Source: Ilex aquifolium (lineage: Eukaryota > Streptophyta > Magnoliopsida > Aquifoliales > Aquifoliaceae). Taken from it: a stretch of DNA of 64,000 nucleotides. The stretch is from positions 5,668,951-5,732,950 of the forward strand of contig OX637395.1 of assembly GCA_951799425.1 (NCBI GenBank), in the 5' to 3' direction. Every line of letters begins with the position of its first letter. The first letter of the stretch is position 1. Below, one piece after another: positions 60,001 through 64,000 of this stretch. A program made the position numbers and the translations under genes. The notes beneath the pieces are model-generated. The model was not told the DNA's origin, searched no databases, and worked only from the letters and a program-made list of their open reading frames with translations.

Positions 60001-60804
60001 CCATTAAAATCTCTTTCGAGGAACATTTTCTCTAATAAGTATTTCTGACATTAATCCATCCATATGTTCCTATCAGTTTTAATGTATTCACCTAATCCTA
60101 CTTGGAGTGCTTGAGCACTAACAATATTGATTATATCTCCTCCCATTGCAATTTATATTGGTCTATCTTTTTCCTAATAACAGTTTGTACTTCCTGTTTA
60201 AGGTTCTGACTTACCTCTATTCCAACTCTATTTTCTATGGATTGTTTTTTCTTGCATAACGTATAACTTGTATTTTCTTCTCGCCTACTCATCTATATGC
60301 TATAATACCCAAAAAAAAATTCTAATCATAGTTTCAGTTGACTCCATTCCTTTATGTCTTAGTATTCCTATATCCTAAATCACCAATCAAAACGTAGTAT
60401 CCTAGACTAGCTTTTTTACCCGCACTGGTCCAGGGCAACCTAGGAACCTTTGTCCATTTTCACTGAATACTACATTTTTTTTTGCTTGATCTGTGTCTTT
60501 TTTCAGCATTTAGTTTTCTTGTGCTTTTCAGAGCTCCTTTATGTTTTACTATGAAGAGAGTAATTACCTGCAGATTTTGGAAATGATTCTGTAGAATATG
60601 ACATGTGCTGTAACAATTCTAGAAATGGTCTTAAGTTTCTTAGTTGTCATTGTTATTTTTCTTATTTTTTTTTCTCAAACAATAGTGGCTGACCTGAAGA
60701 GGCTTAAAGTGAATGCAAGAGATGGACCATCTGATCCATATGCTTTGGCCACATGGCGGATACTTAATCGTTTGCATGACAGAAATGAAACCATGTTCTA
60801 TAAG
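57071..60804 (+). CDS. NAD-ME1: Mitochondrial NAD-dependent malic enzyme, 62 kDa-type subunit, first three exons (partial)
   Basis: NAD-malic enzyme decarboxylates malate to pyruvate and CO2 in the mitochondrial matrix, as a heteromer of 62 and 59 kDa-type subunits. Exon 1 (57071-57238, 56 codons) encodes a Ser/Arg-rich, acid-poor presequence typical of mitochondrial import (MSNFSHQMRLSSSLIKRLRQ), then EGHRPTIVHKRSQDILHDPW. Exon 2 (59010-59106) encodes TAFSMTERDRLDLRGLLPPN. Exon 3 (60686-60804) encodes RDGPSDPYALATWRILNRLH and DRNETMFYKV. All junctions are GT-AG and the phases join cleanly (0 after exon 1, 1 after exon 2, 0 after exon 3). The order and sequence match the N-terminus of the plant 62 kDa subunit closely. 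The rest, including the catalytic and NAD-binding parts, is not in the window; intron 3 is at least 3.2 kb. The symbol follows the Arabidopsis 62 kDa gene and is by similarity. Confidence 0.95.
57239..59009 (+). other. Intron 1 of NAD-malic enzyme
   Basis: 1.77 kb, starting GTGATT and ending ACTAG. AT-rich; no other gene or clear element seen inside. Confidence 0.85.
59107..60685 (+). other. Intron 2 of NAD-malic enzyme
   Basis: 1.58 kb, starting GTAAGT and ending CAATAG. It contains the 284-bp tandem duplication at 59569-60123. Confidence 0.85.
59569..60123. repeat. 284-bp tandem duplication in intron 2
   Basis: ATGTCAAAATTAATTTTAAA begins at 59569 and 59853. The copies are nearly identical to GTGCTTGAGCACTAA; a visible difference is CATGCCTTTAAACACGGG against CGTGCCTTTAGCCACGGG. 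Each copy includes a hairpin followed by TTATGACTAG and T, which resembles a Helitron 3' terminus. Confidence 0.92.
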
Positions 60805-63800
60805 GTGAGTCAATAAATTAATCATTTTGTTTAGTTTGTATGATCTTGTGCAACTGACTATAAATTTAAGCTTAGTCTTTTCCCTCAATGGTAATTGCAA
60901 ATATGTGGTAGAATTTGATGGGTATATTAGTTGATGATTGATGTTGTAGGTTATTAGATGGTTCCGAATCCATGAGATGGCCAAAGGACAATAATAAGGA
61001 TTGGTAACTATAGTATGACAATTGCAAAAATTGTATCAGCCTTTTCTGGCTGTTGCTAAAGAGAAAGGAATTATAATTATTATAGGAAAACCCTATGTTT
61101 GCTCTTTGCAATGCTTCTTCCTCGACCATGTTATCATATTTAGTTTTGGAGGTATTTGTCTTCAACCTCAAAAGTTTAGCAGCCTGATCAATTCAAGTAA
61201 ACAAGCTGTCAAATGGAGGCGACGAATTATAGGATTAGTTCAATTCCTTAAGGTTATAGGTGCTACTTGATCTATCTCATTGTTTTTTTGGGTATATTAT
61301 GTTCCAATAGGATCTTTAAAGGCTTTGAATACCTCTTGAAGATATACATATACAGCATTCTCATTCCTTTTACTTCATTTTTTATTCTCTTTTTTTTTTT
61401 CACTTACTTTCATATTGATCCAAAAGTTATTCCCAATGAAAGAGAAGTTAAGCTTTCTCTTAATGTAAGGACAATATGAATATCCGTTATTTATTTCCAA
61501 CTTGTTATTGGCAAAGAATTCTTTTGGACCTATAGATGAAGGGGTTGAAGAAGTCTAGTAGTTGAGTAGCTGGAGTGGGTATTTTGCATGTAGTTCTTAC
61601 ATAGGCTCTGGTTTCCTTGGCATTGTTTTTTAATGAATTTTTTTTAAGAGAAAAAGGTTTGGGAACCTTATTGTTTAGAGGATACATTTATTTACCTTGT
61701 TAAATTCCTGAATATAGGTGACTGTTTCGATTACATACCACTTCATAATGACATCAACTCCACCACTGTTTCCTTACCACCAAATGCATCTGTAATGGTT
61801 TGCGTATGCAAGTTAGCATTGTTTTTCTCTAGATCGATATGGGCATCATCATGTGTTCCATTTGATGTTTAAACATAGTCCCAAAACATCTTGTAATGAC
61901 GTGAAATCTGTTGCACAAATTGAAAACTAGCCAATTCTTGCTTACATATTTAGTAAAGTATCTTCAAATATAATAGTGAAGTACTTTATTACATGGAAGT
62001 GGAGCTACTGTGAATATTGTCACACCGTGGATCGCCCAGGCATGTAATGTGTAACGGCCCGCCTCACACCAACACGTTGTGGGAAAAACACGGCGCAACA
62101 TATAATAACTTGGCCTGAACCCGCATAAAATGACTAGTGTTTAGCTAACAAGCTCAAACAGATATATATTAAACACAGCTAACGAACTTCAGACTCATAG
62201 GTAATATTACATCTCATACACCTACGTAACGCTTATTACAATTTACATGCTTAGCTTAAACAAACTAAGTCAAACTAAACACAATAGGTTGATCAAGTTA
62301 GGCTCTACGTCCACGTGACTCGAGTCAATCTGAAAAAGAGGGAAATAACGTAGTGTGTGCATCAACAATTCAGTAGCATCGCTCAATTGCAAAGCACACA
62401 AATTTGAAAATAAGTAATTTGACATGATTGGACATCAAAGAAGCAGTTATTTGATACATACATTACTAAAACAATGTCATTTCATGTGAAATAGTAGCAA
62501 TTATATAAAATAGTAACGTAACATAGAGTTTAAGAGTTTGGATACAGTGGCACACCATAGAGCATCAACTTATAGACAACTCATGGTCGATACGAACTAT
62601 ACGATTCAACCTTTTATGGGACTTGCACCCCAAGGAAGACCAACTGTTTTGGAACTATACACTCTCTAATCACAATTCATCACCCAAGTTCAGAGATCAA
62701 CTGGACCGCACATGCATTTACGAACTCAATGAAAACTTCTACGGTTTCAACCTGGAACGTAAACCCACTGTAACTCAATCCTGTGTGCACTTATGTTCAT
62801 TCAAAAGGATCCCGAAGTTTCAGTTTCATACGATCAATACAAACTTGGCGCAAAGCGCACATCAAAACTCTAATTGGGTCCGGAGTTCCAAAACATTATG
62901 AACCAACCGATCATAATTCATATAACATGTTAAACAATGTAAATAACATATTTGATAGGTTTGAAAGGAGCTCAAAAAATTTCGCCAGTTGCAACTGTAA
63001 GAGGCAAAAATAAGATTACCTCTAACTGGAATAAAGATTTGATATTTCTGGTAAAGTGAGCTTCTGAACTTGATCTCCAAGTTTTTTTCTCCTGCAAAAC
63101 GAACAAACTGCCCAAGACCGAAGTGCTTCGATCGAAGGCACTCCGATGCTTAAGTCAGTAATGGAATTGAGTAAATTGCAAGAAGACAGGGAGAGTTCAA
63201 CATACATTTCACCTTGGCTCCTTTGGCTTTTTATAGTCCCCTGTTCAGTTAGGGTTTTCATCATTTCCGATTCGAAGTGGTACACCTTCCTCCAATTAGG
63301 CGGCTCTAGTTGGAAAGTTACTGATATCTCTCTAGCAATTCCTCCTTAGCTCTTCATTTGCTGTTTGAAACATCTCGGCCATGATAAAGACCGAGCACTC
63401 CTATTCATTACCGAGCTCTTCGATGCCGAGCTGTTTGATCGTCTTGGTTTCAAACTGCTGATTTAATATACAACTATGCTTTAGTCATGTGACTGGTCTT
63501 GTCTTATTCACATGGAATCATTAAATGCAAGTGTACGTGTCACTTTGGGAGACACCCTCTTCATTTGCCCCCAGAAAACGTCTGACAGATGCCTTTTCAC
63601 CTGTTAGTCGTTTTATGTCCTTAATCCCATCATTGCTCACGCCTTTTGGAACATCCCCCTTTGTTTTGGCGGCGAGTCCAGTCATTTAAATATAGCCTTT
63701 TAGAATTCCCTCTTTTTATAAACGATTTCTCTTCACCCTTTCTTCACTTTGCCTTCTCAGCTTCAAACTTCTTTATCTTTTCCTCTGTACTTTCTGCACT

Positions 63801-63816
63801 TCCTCCATCTTCCCCA
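60805..63816. other. NAD-malic enzyme intron 3 and 5' part of an inserted transposon
   Basis: I searched for the expected next malic enzyme exon and did not find it. From about 62030 the character changes: GTGTAACGGCCCGCCTCACA at 62049 resembles the conserved terminal sequence of some plant LTR elements, and 63680-63816 looks like a TATA-containing leader of the ORF that follows. On the minus strand a TATAAAAAGCC stands at about 63221-63231, so a divergent transcript is possible. The left boundary of the insertion is not resolved. Confidence 0.45.
63688..63696 (+). promoter_or_regulatory. TATA-like box before the transposon ORF
   Basis: TTTAAATATAGCC about 125 bp before the ATG at 63817, followed by a CT-rich leader (CTTCACCCTTTCTTCACTTT). 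Confidence 0.4.
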
Positions 63817-64000
63817 ATGGCTCCTCTCACGTCTTCAGAAATTCCAGCCTTCAAAATCAAATATAACATTCCAGAGGATATGGACATTCGAGTGGCTGGT
63901 ACCGATGAACCTCTCATCGGAACCAAAGAGAGCATCCCAATCTATACTCGAGCAATCACAGAAGGCGGTGTTCGTTTCCCACTCGACCCCTTGCTCCTTT
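63817..64000 (+). CDS. Transposon protein of the PF04195 ('putative gypsy type transposon') kind, 5' end only
   Basis: The frame opens MAPLTSSEIPAFKIKYNIPE and reaches the window edge with ITEGGVRFPLDPLLL. The GGVRFPL-x-PLL phrase is characteristic of the N-terminal domain that plant genomes carry in large transposon-encoded proteins classed under PF04195. A TATA-like box and a CT-rich leader precede it. The rest lies beyond the window. It appears to be inserted in intron 3 of the malic enzyme gene, on the same strand. Assignment rests on a short motif. Confidence 0.65.
   Translation, partial: MAPLTSSEIPAFKIKYNIPEDMDIRVAGTDEPLIGTKESIPIYTRAITEGGVRFPLDPLLL

Noticed and set aside
62623..63349. 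Overlapping open frames of 67-92 codons on both strands
   Set aside because: No family resemblance and no consistent frame; probably non-coding leader or LTR-like sequence of the inserted transposon.
1..64000. A new multi-gene biological system
   Set aside because: The three host genes are unrelated in function and well separated, and the remaining structure is explained by known classes of plant transposable elements and simple repeats.

Overview
This window is nuclear DNA from a flowering plant, almost certainly a eudicot. It is AT-rich and gene-poor, with GT-AG introns and a dense layer of nested plant transposable elements (PIF/Harbinger, CACTA, hAT, Mutator-like, Helitron-like, tRNA-derived SINEs and many small inverted-repeat elements). 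I cannot name the species from sequence alone.

Three host genes are supported. (1) A purine permease (PUP family) on + at 17628-18947, with an unusual run of six 13-residue repeats before the first membrane segment and an uncertain N-terminus. (2) A single-exon, plant-specific, Ser/basic-rich protein of unknown function on - at 39722-40672, with an N-terminal Cys/His motif resembling the one that opens OCTOPUS/DUF740-type proteins. (3) The first three exons (57071-57238, 59010-59106, 60686-60804) of the 62 kDa-type mitochondrial NAD-dependent malic enzyme on +. Intron 3 of this gene runs off the window, and the right end of the window (63817-64000) opens a PF04195-type ('putative gypsy type transposon') ORF, apparently inserted in that intron.

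Layout: 1-8500 is a nested transposon cluster: Helitron-like termini, a 482-bp hAT-like element, and a ~450-bp-arm inverted repeat whose right arm is split by a 2.1-kb hAT-like element carrying further insertions. 8500-10790 has no recognisable gene. 10802-13240 is a TATCG-rich terminal-inverted-repeat element with a second Mutator-like element (11436-12909) inside it. 13740-15835 is Helitron-like with a 353-bp inverted-repeat element inside. 15836-20600 holds the purine permease. 20600-39700 is intergenic, with a clean 1.2-kb non-autonomous CACTA element (27492-28701), SINEs and MITEs. 39722-40672 is the unknown gene. 41443-52670 is again intergenic: three copies of one MITE family, SINEs, minisatellites, poly-G tracts. 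52690-56847 is a complete but inactivated PIF/Harbinger element with TAA target duplications; its right end lies 223 bp before the malic enzyme start codon.

The host genes are not functionally linked. I found no evidence of a new multi-gene system. The most interesting structures are the CACTA element built from more than 30 GCGACG/CGTCGC motifs arranged as hairpins, the fully delimited dead Harbinger element next to the malic enzyme promoter, the coding minisatellite in the purine permease, and the layered insertion history readable from target-site duplications.
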